Assembly: GCA_039720395.1 (NCBI GenBank) | Contig: CM077831.1 | Coordinates: 20,133,542 to 20,197,541 of the forward strand | Source of the DNA: Liquidambar formosana | Taxonomy: Eukaryota; Streptophyta; Magnoliopsida; Saxifragales; Altingiaceae | Direction of reading: 5' to 3' | DNA length: 64,000 bases | In this document: positions 13,401-24,685 of the stretch, one piece after another | Layout of the letters: every line of letters starts with the position of its first letter | Position numbering within the stretch: position 1 is the first letter of the stretch | Translations under genes and position numbers: made by a program | Notes under the pieces: model-generated | The model's input: only the letters and a program-made list of their open reading frames with translations | Database searches by the model: none | What the model was told of the DNA's origin: nothing

Positions 13401-16400
13401 TACTGAATATGTGGAAATATTTTACGCACATATTTCTTGATTCAATTGCCAGCCTCACTTGAGTCTTCAAACCAGCATATGAGAAGTTGCAATCTTTATA
13501 TTGTTTCATTGGGATCTAAGAAACAAAGCAGTACCTAAATTAGTAGACAATACAAAGATCATAGGCATTTATTATACTCCCTCCCTTCCTATTTGAATGT
13601 CACCTTTGAAAAAACACGCTTTTTAAGAAAACCCTTCTAAATGCTTTCACATAATTTTACCCTCAAGTGTACAAAACATTGGAAATGGTAAAATACTCAT
13701 GAGAAATGGTATTTTAGGAAATCAATTAAAAAAAGTCATTATTTTGAATAGAACAATAATTTTGGAACATCCCAAAAAGTAAAGGACAATAAAAGAGGAA
13801 CGGAGGGAGTACATATTTTAAGCATGTCGAAGTAAAGGAAACTATAATGAGCAAATAACTTACTGAGAATTTGACTGATTCTGCATCACCTTCTCGAGCA
13901 AGCTCCTCTACGGCTGGGCCACCACTCCTCCTCATATCAAGACCAAGCCATTTTGCTGTCTTGTCATATGCCTCACCAATAGCATCATCTATTGTGGTTC
14001 CAAGTTGTATGTATTGACCAAGATCACTAGCAAGAATGAGAAGATTGTGTCCTCCTAAGAAACAAACAAGTGTAGACATAAATTTTGTAAGTTTCATGGA
14101 AAATGAACCAGAAGAAATGTAACAAAGACTTATTTTTATCAATGGAGCTGGAGGTGTTCAAGAAGATCTAAATGTCCTTTCTTTGGAGAAACACCAGTTG
14201 AGAAAGAAATTTTTATCAACAAGACTCTTTATAGATCTAGAAGATCCAGGGTACAAGTGTACAACAGGAAAATATAGAAGTATAGTGAATTCTAAGTCAT
14301 TAAATTGAAGCCTATACTTCACATCCTCTTCTTTCTTGAGCCTATATGACCAGAACTTTTTGGGTTTTGCTTGAACATGTTAATTGTTGTTTGTCTTGCA
14401 TATTTATCGTGTACATGGGCCCCACATTTCTGTTTTTGGTTACAATGAACTCTTAACTCCTAGCCATTATAAATCAGTCATGAGATACTAACTTGCCAAC
14501 CTGAACCCATATACCTAAACCATTTATTTTCCTTTCCTAATTGGGGTTTGAATGGTGATGTGCAGATATACGCTTGATTTATGATGCCTAGTGTGTGCAA
14601 AAATGCTCATATTTTTCAGTCTTTCGCTTATTTGATAGTTGGCATGCTTTCTAACAATACAAAAACAAATGTATTCAAACACTTCCTGACATACATGAAA
14701 ATGGGCATAAGTCACATGAAGAGATTACAGTCCCTCATGAGTCTCAATCAACACTTGCTGGCTCGGCATGTGTCTGATGCCTATGCAAGATTGCTTCTTT
14801 CTTTCAAATATCAGGCAATGCTATCCTCATTTTTCTCTCCCTCAGTCTTACTCAAAAAGACATACACACAAGCATATGAACTCGTATGATAAACTAGACG
14901 CTGAACTAAATAAATAATAAAAATAAAAATAAAAAACTTTAATTATCACAAAAGTTGAAATGCTTACCCGAAATGAGTAGGGCCATGAAAGGAAATTGCA
15001 GTTCCCTTTCAATTAACCTAAACAAAGAGAATATATTAGACACATATAGGCATTCAACACAAAAAAACTAGAGGGCATATAAAAGTATATTGTTTCTTAG
15101 AAGCATAGCAGCATTAAGGAATTTAACTTGCATTCATTATTTATCCAAATTAGATGCTTTTGAATTTGTAGTTCAGTTCAACAATGCACTTCTTATTTTC
15201 ATTCCATGTTTCAGGAAATGTTCCATACTTATACTGAACCTAGGTAGTGCAACCATTCGCACAATATTTCATTAGATAATTTAGGAAATGTTCCATCTTT
15301 GACCATCCAAATTAGTAATAGGGTTGAGCAGAAAAGATTATAAGTAAAATATCATAATCAGATCACCAAATCAGGCCGTAACATGTGTGACAAGAGAATT
15401 TTTATGCATAGTTTCTATTGACTCTGGTTTAGAGACTCAATGAATATATTCTTCTCTGTTAAACACGTAATTACAGTCTATTATTTCACCCCCAAAAAAA
15501 AAAAAATTTATACGAGATGGGAAAAATCTTTACAGAGAAGAGAATGTAGAAATTCTCGTGGACATCTTGCCAAAGAAATAGTTTCTTCAAATCAGTTTGC
15601 TCACAATTATGATTAGTTGTAAAGAACAATTAAGAAGAAATTCTAAAGTGAAGCTGGATTTATTGTAACCAATGCTTTAAGAGGTGAATGTGCAAGGTGG
15701 GGCATTTTACTCTCGTGAAGCAAGGCGTGGCCGTGTGGGGCATAAGCCATTCAAATTTTTAATTTTTAAATATTTATAAAAATTACATAACCAGTAAAAT
15801 ATTTGAAAAAGAATGTAAGTTATTTTCAAACATTTTAAAAACATTCTAGGTATAGTTGATTACATTAAAAGCATAATATAAAAAGATAACTATAATTTAT
15901 AGCACTAAAAACTTGCTATTGTCTTTCATGATCCAACCAACCAAAATATAAAACACTTGACCAATCTGAATTTACATAAGTTCCCAAAAAGAATAAAAAA
16001 AATTTTAAAAAAAAAAAATCTCTAACATATCACATGAAGAAAGAATGTCAATAAAGTTCTCATATGCATGCTATGGTTGGAATCTTGCCAAGTTTGAGCT
16101 CAATACAAGAGCCACAGATAGGATTAAAAAAAAAGGGGAGAAAAGAATAAAATAAAATTAAGGCACATAGCACAGAAAAATGAAAAATGAAAAAAGGAGG
16201 AAAAATTCAAGAGCCTTTAGCCAAAAAGGCATTTATAAAAAAGGAAGGTTCAAGAAGGAAAGGAACAGTACATCTCAATAGACGTGTGGCTCAAAATGCA
16301 GAAAGATGAACTGATTGTCATTTATTTCTCTGTTGTAGAAAGAAGTGAAGGAAGAGGAGGCACCCCGACCCTCGCCGTTCCAAGACCCATCACCTTTGTC

Positions 16401-19400
16401 ATCCAGTCTGTCTTCTCCTCAAGTAGTCGCAATTGCAGTTGCTGGCTAATCATGTGCCTGCCTCTTCCTTTTCTCTCATCTCCTCTCCATCCTTTTTCCT
16501 CGCCCTTGTTTTCCTGTTTTGACTTTGGCTTAGCTTAGGTTTTTACTCAAGCGGTCAACCTTTAAACTGACCATGGTAGCCTTACCAAATGAAAAGTGCT
16601 AACCCTCTTAAGAGTTGCCATTTGCTCTCGTGAGGTGTACACCATGGGGTCACCAAAAGAGCGCCTCACATGCACAGGGCGTGTGCACCATGCAAAGGAC
16701 ATAAGCCCAAAATTTTGCACTCTCTCTCTCCTCTTAACGCCTTGGGGATTTTTGGCCCACCTGGCCTTGGGGCATTCTCTAGGCGCGCCTTAAAACGTTG
16801 ATTGTAACAGTAATCAAGCTTATTAATCTTGTAGAATAATGAATTTATCTGGAACAACCTAAGCTAATCAAGCAATGACATTCCTTCTCATTGCTGTTTC
16901 TTGGCAGGATCCAAATTAAACAAAGCTTCAAAATTAGGATATCTTTGTTTTACAGGAGGTAATACAGCCACTCTGGGTAGAAATGCTTCCTATGTTATAA
17001 GGCACACTCAATCCTGAATACAAAGCATAGATAAAGGACAAGGGTTTTATCAGATTGGCAGCCAGTATAAACCTCTGTCAGAGCTTCTCACAAAAAGTAA
17101 TACATTCATTTCTAGACTGGTTGAAAAATGTGGAAAGTAGTTGATAACTTGATACACAATATGCCCACCTCTCATGAGGTGTACAAATGATGGATTTTGT
17201 TTCCGTCATCCAACACTTGAGTACTTAATTTACTTCTTGTTTGCATGCATTCTCACTATGCATTTTCGTGTAATGTGCTTACAAGATTAGGGTGTCTTAG
17301 AGTTGCAAGTAGTGAAGACGGAAAATTGGCACTAATCTTCTGAACCATAAGTGGCAAGAGTGCAATATAAAGGGTGTTCCTATACAGTTGAAAAGTTTAA
17401 ATACAAGTCCAAGTGGCGGAATTATTCTTAGAGTATATGTATAAATGACACATATCACATATGCTATGAATTGTGTGATCATGTCAGACATGATACAACA
17501 TGGGAATCAGTATTAAATTATTAATGAGTCAAGAAATGCCTATGGTACAGTCTGATATGTACCTGAGCTGCAAGTAACCTTTTTATGCATAAACTAAATC
17601 ATTTTTTTAATAAAAATTTACACAATAATAGTGGGGGTTTCTCTTTAGATGATCATGGACATGCATTTTACCCATCAAGAAATGGGTTATGACAGCCATT
17701 GAACAGATTAACAAAGACACACTACAAGCAGCTCAAGGCATTCTTTACAGTACATTAAACCCTAAGTGGGTACCTCCGGGGATACCAAAGATCTGAGATT
17801 TATAGCTAATCCTATGAAGCTTTGTGAAATCCAAAATTATACACACACGTGCTAAGAAGCAAACTACATTAAGTGATTGTATCGCTTTGATGTTGAGGGA
17901 TTACTCTACCCCATCCTAATTATCATGATATTCAGAGGTAATTAGTGGATGTACTTCAAAAATCTTAACCATCAAATGAAAAAGAACATGAACCATTACT
18001 TAACAAGGAATAAGGATAATGAAACATAAAATAATGCAGCTAAACATCATAAAATTCTGGAAATAAATAAATCATTCACAAAATATCTTCAAGGCCTGCT
18101 CATCTCAACCAAACAAAAACCTATCATAGAAACCTCGATGATCCCTTTCTATAACGTAAAATTAGGATTCATCTACCCTTATAGTTGGGAAAAGGCTTTT
18201 TTGAGTTGTACTTTCATTTCCATACCTGGCTACCAGAGCATGAGCCTCCATGTGATGGACACCAATAATTGGTAGATTGAAACTACCAGCAATTTTCCGA
18301 GCTTTCCGCACTCCAACTACATTGCAATTGCACATAGAAAAAGGCATAAAAGGCATAAGAGCTCACTTTTTTAATAATTATATTCCACCCAAAAATGTAA
18401 AGATGGTAAGATCTTAGATCCAGGTTGATTCAAGATCAACAACGAGATGTAATACTCTGTTTGACCCAGACTTGGATATTGAACTGGAGTCTATGTCCAA
18501 AACCAACCTGGTATAAATTCATAGAACCAAAACCCAGCTGATTTATCTGGACTAAGTTAAAAGATGATAATAATATCTTATATAAATAACTGTACAATAC
18601 TATATTGTAGTGTAAGTACAAAAATTGCATAAAATGTATATATAACCTGGAGAAACTGCGTTAAATCTTTGAATTGATAACCAAGCTAACCTGGTTTCTG
18701 AATTAGGCAACCTGGATAGTATGAACCTGATTTCAGGTAGCCTAATTCGGAAACCAGGTTAGCCGGCTTTCAGGCACAAAATGTCTATCAAAATCTGGTT
18801 TAACCTGGGCCAGACAATTTGGGCGGAAGGGCAAAAAAACATAATTTGCTGCCACTACCAGTAAATAAGATTAGGCCCATTAACAAAGTTTTGACTAGAC
18901 TCAACAACTCCGAGAGAAAGGATTTTAAGGCTGATGTAAGATAGCTGAACAATAAAAGTATTGTATGGGTAATATACCAAAACTATGGACCAGGTATTTC
19001 AACCTTCTTTACAACCAGGTCACCATTGGAAGAGGGGAGAAGGGAAATTTTGCCTTAAACCATTGCCTAATCTCAATAATTTTTGGATCATTATTATGGA
19101 GAGAAATAGTTTAGAATTATAATTATATCAAATAAAATTACCACGAAGACAAAGGCTTAAACCAGGACCAATAGTAACAGCAACTGCAGATAAATCCTTC
19201 TCAGTCAAGTTAGCTTTATCAAGTGCCTCTTGTACTACCTGCAATTAATAAGCATAGATTGAAGCCCATATCAAATCATTAATTATCCAAAGAAGCCAAA
19301 TAAGCTAGGATTGAATTTACATGATATACAATGAAAGAGAAAAACATGTCTAAGGTGACAAATAGGTATAAGGAGATTAACCCATCACCTGCTAAATGTG

Positions 19401-21581
19401 ATATAGGTATGGACACAAAAGTTTTGGATTTTAAAATGGATAAGAGATGTCGACACAAGAAAGATAATTTAAGATAAAATAAGAGGAGGCCTTGTTATTT
19501 AGATGTGATACCTGATCAATCACTCGTAAGTGCGCTTCTTCTGCCATTTTAGGAGCAACACCTCCATATTGAGCAAGCAAATCTGCCTTGTGGTAGTGAA
19601 CACTTGAAATTAGCTAAAAACATATACTATAAGCAAAATCATTAATTAATAGCTTTTTCATGTCACCTCACACATCGTTCTCACAAGTAATCTCGAATAA
19701 AAAATATAAGAAGCCATTGTTAGTGTTACCTATTGTGTTACTTATGGGGATGGTTTGACCATTTACAGGCTATTAGGCAATTAGCATGTTTCGCAAAGAA
19801 GTAGCATTGATATTGAAAGTCATACTCTGTTAATAACAGTATCGGTAATGTTATAAAAAATGAGAAACTTTATACAAAGTTCTTAAATTAATAATGAATA
19901 TAAGATTACGTGTTCATATGTGCATAATCAACTCCATTCAACTTAGCAAATCCTAATCCCAATTACTTGGTTCAACTACACAAATTCTTTTTCTTTTTGT
20001 TTTCCATTCTGCTCTTCTGGGGACCATATATCCCGGAAAACAAAAAAGCACAGGCTACCATGTCGTCTCTCACAGTTTTGACTGGCAACCTTTGTGGCCT
20101 TTCTCTTGTATGCTTAATTGCTTAGCATTTTCAACTTATTCAAAATCATTACTTTATTATTGGTGCAGCAATTTGTGTTCGATGAACATAAATTATCCAC
20201 AATTAAAGCTACTTCTAACTTCTCGTCAATGGACTCATTTCTAATTGTATCCTTTATTTTCTTGTCACTCATCCCTCTCAACATCCTCACCTCAAATATG
20301 CTCATTTCATCTCGTTACCGGCACTGTAACTAACTTATAAACTTCCCATTTAATTTTAATAGGCATTCCAAAAGTAAACATCTTCCCATAAGCTGTTTGT
20401 ACTTCATCCATCCCCCTAAAATTTAAAGGTTACGGGCTCATCAACATTCCCATCCTCATGGATAAAATATCCTAGTGACGAAAAATGTAACTTTTGAGGT
20501 ATCTAAAGACCATCAATCTTCACCATTCTCTCATTTACAACCCTATTTTGCAATTTTACATCCCCCAGTCCTACTTATCCTAAACATCCGTCCATATAAT
20601 TCTAGTCATGTATACATCCATACTGTAGTCTCGTCTAACAAAAATGATGTTGTGATTAAACAACATATGCCATGGCACCTCTTCCTGAAGATTCCCATTC
20701 AAATTATTCATAATCAATACAAAAGGAAAATATTTTAATACTAACCATCTTGTAAGTTGAATAGCCATGTCTTTCCTCGTAAGACATTATTTTTCTAAAG
20801 GATTTATCATATGAATTTTCTAGCTAAATAAAGACTATATGAAAATTTTGTTTGTCTTTTAAATCTCACTTCCAGTGATTGATCTTCCCAGATAGAAGCT
20901 AAACCATTTTATGATTTCTGTCTTAGTCTCTGCCGATACATGTATGCTAAGAATTCAATAATCAAACTCAACAAGTAAGAGGGGCGAAAGTAGCCAAAAT
21001 ACATAGTCACATTTGAAAAAGGCTTACTACTACGCCTGTGACAAATGCATTTTAATTGTACGAATAGCAAAGACATAAATAGTCACAGACTCACAGCTGA
21101 CAAAAGCTCATTATCTTGAACTATATATATAGTACAGAACAAGCCACCATCCTGTGACAAAAAATATACCTGAGAAGACACAACTTGACTGAGAATTTCA
21201 CCATTGCTTCTAACCTACAACGCCAAAAATCAAAAATAAAAAACCCCAGAAAAAATAAATCAAAATTACAAAAACCCATACAGGAAATAGCATTAGAAAA
21301 AAGCTTACAACGGAAGCAGCGGTGTCGTCGCAGCTCGTCTCGATGCCCAAAACGACCAAATCATCTCCAATTCCTACATTTTCAGTATGGGGTTTCGGAG
21401 AATTCAAGTTGGAAGTAGATATCTGAGCTGATATGGATTTGAAAGAAGAATTGTAAAGGGACCATGTGGGTTTTCGTTGTTGCAATGTTCTGAGAGCTCT
21501 GACTGTGTGGACAAGAGAGGGTTTTGGAAGGAGATTTAGGCGGGAAAATGTGGAAGAAAGTGTCAATACAAAGGAGACCAT
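8206..21581 (-). CDS. GCP1: Organellar tRNA N6-adenosine threonylcarbamoyltransferase (GCP1/Qri7/OSGEPL1 type), 13 exons
   Basis: Transfers the threonylcarbamoyl group from TC-AMP to A37 of tRNAs that read ANN codons; the plant GCP1/Qri7 branch works in mitochondria. Exons: 21581-21309, 21214-21170, 19586-19512, 19238-19142, 18316-18226, 15017-14968, 14054-13864, 13515-13430, 11706-11631, 11458-11375, 11250-11136, 9120-9032, 8340-8206; 1407 nt, 468 codons, all junctions in phase. Residues 1-70 are rich in Ser, Arg and Leu and look like a targeting peptide. The ASKHA/TsaD core starts at GIETSCDDT (79-87). The metal-binding HxxxH lies in GVHHMEAHA (His185, His189). Further family blocks are [42 protein letters not shown] and [11 protein letters not shown]. 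The plant-type tail [14 protein letters not shown] ends in SLQQQA. Introns are long (intron 5 is 3.2 kb) and hold several mobile elements. It shares no bidirectional promoter with RAD51C; both are on the minus strand. Confidence 0.94.
9365..9900. repeat. GAGCCAAGCC-rich dispersed repeat in GCP1 intron 11
   Basis: Many copies of GAGCC and AAGCC on both strands, including the palindrome TTGGCTCATAATGAGCCAA at the left and GGCTTGGCTCTTATTATTC at the right. A similar AGCTGAGC-rich block lies at about 10370-10920, and one at 7126-7600 that carries the MULE MITE. Such blocks are typical of degraded plant DNA transposons; class not determined. Confidence 0.4.
10447..10487. repeat. (AT)n microsatellite in GCP1 intron 11
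   Basis: About 20 AT units without interruption. Confidence 0.9.
12818..12930. mobile_element. TRIM solo LTR (113 bp) in GCP1 intron 8
   Basis: Begins TGTTGGGAAGTCCCACATCC, a start seen in many plant TRIM LTRs, and ends AAACTTAACA (TG...CA). Perfect 5-bp target duplication ATAAC at 12813-12817 and 12931-12935. Confidence 0.85.
13577..13809. mobile_element. Stowaway-like MITE filling GCP1 intron 7
   Basis: Left end CTCCCTCCCTTCCTATTTGA; right end GGAACGGAGGGAG; TA at both flanks (13575-13576 and 13810-13811). It makes up about two thirds of the 348-bp intron (13863-13516) and lies 61 bp before the exon 8 start. Confidence 0.85.
15670..16800. mobile_element. Non-autonomous hAT-like element in GCP1 intron 5
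   Basis: Perfect 8-bp target duplication ATTGTAAC (15662-15669 and 16801-16808). Imperfect terminal inverted repeats CAATGCTTTAAG at the left and CAACGTTTTAAG (read on the minus strand) at the right. The right part is GC-richer than the intron around it, with GGCGCGCC and many GGGGC words. No transposase frame; 1131 bp. Confidence 0.75.
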
Positions 21582-21834
21582 TTTTGTTTAGGAAAATTCC
21601 TAGTGCGCAGTATATATATCCCGTATAGAGAGAGAGACAGAGATTCTACACCTCAGAAGCAGCCGTCAATCCCTGGTGAACTCATGAAGAGACTGGTTTT
21701 AAAACGGGACCGAAGACGGTTAACTCGTAAACTGAACACTCATCAAGCCGGGTTTATAATTTGAACCGGTTCAGATTCTAGGACCTCCCATGAAAGAGGG
21801 GAAAAATAGTTGGGGGTGAATTTACCCTCAGGCT

Positions 21835-22039
21835 ATGTTTGTTTAGCTGGAATGGAATGGATGAAATGGAATCTCATTCCAATTTATTCCAAACAACATG
21901 TTTGGATAAGATAATTTGAATGGGAATGGAATCAAATAGTATGTTTAAACAGTTATTTTAAATCTATTTTCATTCTAGACTACTTCAAGCATGGAATCAC
22001 ATTCCATTCTCATCCATTCCATTCCAACTAAACAAACAT
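21835..22039. mobile_element. MITE with TGTTTGTTTAG ends upstream of GCP1
   Basis: Inverted ends: ATGTTTGTTTAGCTGGAATG at the left and ATGTTTGTTTAGTTGGAATG read on the minus strand at the right, each followed by GAATGGATGA-type words. CTCA flanks both sides a few bases out, so a PIF/Harbinger-like or hAT origin is open. About 250 bp upstream of the GCP1 start. Confidence 0.7.
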
Positions 22040-22569
22040 GTACTCAGAGTTCCACCTATCCATCCATAATTTTATTTTCTAATGCTGCCGCAACAGCTAC
22101 ATCATTAAATACTCCGTAGATATTTTTTGCCCAGATGTGAGAGCCACATTAATGGATACATAATTAGAAAAAGGAAACTAAAAAAATATATTCAAAGATA
22201 AATAGCATTTTCTTGTATTTCCACTCCATTTGATTTTTTGTTCTTTTTTTAAATCAAAGAATTTGCATAACATGAGCTAAATTCAAGATATACCTGAAAT
22301 AATATGAGAATAGAGAACGGAGTACTTTGATTTAAAATAAATAAATAAAAAATAACAGTGTACACTTCAATATTCCTTCGTATAAAGAAATGAAGAATTG
22401 TTGTTTAAAAATAAAATAAAAAAACGTAGAAGTTTTTAGTAACGTAGAAGCTATTATTTTTTGGGACACCTGTCTTGAGATATTAACAATGGACAAACAG
22501 TATCATCACCTCACCCGGTTCCTATGGCCTAATAGTTGTGGGTGGTAGGGATTTAGGTAATATTAAGTT

Positions 22570-22964
22570 AGGGCCTTTATGGGCAATCGAAAACTTACTT
22601 TTTATCTCCCATTTATTTTACACTTTAAGGTTTTACGAAAAATATAAAAGGTTTTTATAAAAACCGAATTCGCTATCCATTAGAAAACAACATTTTAAAC
22701 AATTTTGTAAAAGAAAGTTTTTTCACAATTTGTCGTTTAAGTGAAATTTTGGCCATTTACATTCTCTATTTCATAAATGGCTAAAAAGTCTATTTAAACG
22801 ATAGATATTTGAGAAACTTTCTCCTACAAAGTTGTTCAAAATGATGTTTTCTAATAAATTACGTGATTAATTTTCATGAAAACTTTTTATATTTTTCATA
22901 AAATCTTAAAATATAAAATAAGTGGGGGATGAAAAGCAAGTCTTTGGGTACTGATAGAGGCCCC
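22570..22964. mobile_element. Mutator-type foldback MITE, family member 1 (GCP1-arginase spacer)
   Basis: Long inverted arms: AGGGCCTTTATGGGC at the left, and GGGGCCTCTATCAGT read on the minus strand at the right, continuing through GAAAAATATAAAA blocks. Flanks TATTAAGTT (22561-22569) and TATCAAGTT (22965-22973) form a 9-bp duplication with one mismatch. Relatives lie at about 43318-43667 and 58170-58505. Confidence 0.75.
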
Positions 22965-23316
22965 TATCAAGTTTAAGATTCAATTCCCTTCTAATATGAC
23001 CCCCAAAAAAAAAAAAAATGGGCCTAATTGATTCATGAATGTGCCAATCCTTTTGTTGGTGTAAGGTGTTCTAGCAACACATTTTCATTAAGATTAGAGT
23101 AATAGATTTCACACATATGGAGATCATAAGAGGTGAGACAAATTTTTGAAAATTGAAATATATGCAGTTTCATTGCCATGTGTTACGATATGAACAGAAA
23201 AAATCATTGTGGTCTAGAGTCTACCTGTGCATTATACTATGAGGAGGGAAAAAATGTGTAATAATAAAATGAGGCTTTGAACATTTTCCCCGTACTTCTA
23301 TAGATGTTTTTTCCCC

Positions 23317-23320
23317 TTTT

Positions 23321-23350
<30 letters not shown>
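23317..23350. repeat. T14-G20 homopolymer block
   Basis: A T run followed directly by about 20 G in the GCP1-arginase spacer. The G run could form a quadruplex. It is also a position where assembly errors are likely. Confidence 0.85.
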
Positions 23351-23351
<1 letters not shown>

Positions 23352-24685
23352 CAATTCTTCTGAAATGGGATTTTTAGAGGGAAGGGAAAGAAAAATGGAT
23401 TAGAGTAGAGCAACATACGCACCCCAATTGCATGTTCAACGTACCAAATCCATTGTTGATGCTCCGCAGCACCAAATCCGAACTCTGTCCCTTGATCCCT
23501 CGCAAAAGGTTGATGAGGGCGTCCAGTCCATTCTGCCTATGGCATTCAATGCCATCTGGGTAATTAGGTTCAACCCATACACTTGTGCAGTATATTAACT
23601 CTTGGAAGCCGATTTCAAGGGTAAGTTCTATTCAGGGTTTGCATCATTTGGTGTTAGGATGAGTTCTATTGCAATGAATGGTCCCTTCTTATCAGTGTGA
23701 CTATATCTTGATAATTTGATAGATTACAACATTTTAAATCCGTCGATTTCAATTTCCATGATTTGTTGAATAAAACTATAATTTCAAAAATAAAGTTTTA
23801 GAATTTTAAACAGTAAAGAGAGGCCTTGTTTTGTATGTAAGTTTTTTTAATGCAAGAAGAATAGTATGCAAAAGTATGTTGTGCCCAGAGAACTGCTGGA
23901 GATTAGCAGCAGCAAAAATGGTGCTTTGTACACTAGACTCTCTGCAATTGGGGATTCTCGTCATGGCAGCAGCCAGCAGGTGGCAGCAGAGGAAGATGGA
24001 AAAGAAGAAGATGATGCATACTGTGAAGAACTGGGAGCTGCAGTATTGCTGGAAGAAAATGGAAAGAAAAAGAGCAAATAAATTGTTCTTTTGATGAAAA
24101 TAATGATTCATGATCTGATGAGTAGGAAATTACATTAAAAGTAATAATAATAAATAAATTTTTAAAAAAAAAGCTCCAGCACTAGTGATTATTAGTAGAG
24201 ACTATTACTACGTCTTGCTTGGTTGCCGCAAAGATGGAGGAGAGAAGAAAATCAAATAAATTATAAACTTCACAATTATAATTCCCAAAGATTACTTTTT
24301 CTGGTGATTCTGTGGAGAGAAAATTTCACCATTCCTTGGAGCATTTATGATTAATAAAATGAGAAAATTATAACAAACCATCGACTTCTTCACTTCTTAC
24401 TGATGAGCAGAATGCACACTCCAGATAGCATAGAAAAACACAGTTGAGGTTGATAACATTGTTTCTCTTATTTGTGCTTCTTTCATAAGGGGAGGTACGA
24501 CAATGTCCCAATAATTGTTCTGTAAACAATTGACTGATGTTATATATTTTTATTCTTTTAGATATGCTTTAATGAAAATGAAGGGTGAAGAAACATTGCC
24601 TATGCTAGATTCATTCATCAAACTTACTAGGTGCACCGGGAAAAGAATCTGTCTGAAATATCCACTTGGAAGGCAAAACAGTTCT

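Larger units (their letters stand above)
21582..24685. other. Spacer between the GCP1 start and the arginase end
   Basis: Holds the GCP1 promoter, two MITEs, the T/G block and two weakly coding-like patches: 23400-23575 (GC-richer) and 23866-24081 (71-codon frame beginning MQKYVVPRELLEISSSKNGA). Neither patch matches a family I know. Confidence 0.5.

Noticed and set aside
19587..19613. An extension of GCP1 exon 3 using an upstream TTTTTAG acceptor
   Set aside because: It keeps frame but adds nine residues not expected between VVSSQ and ADLLAQYGG; the AAG acceptor at 19588-19587 gives the family sequence.
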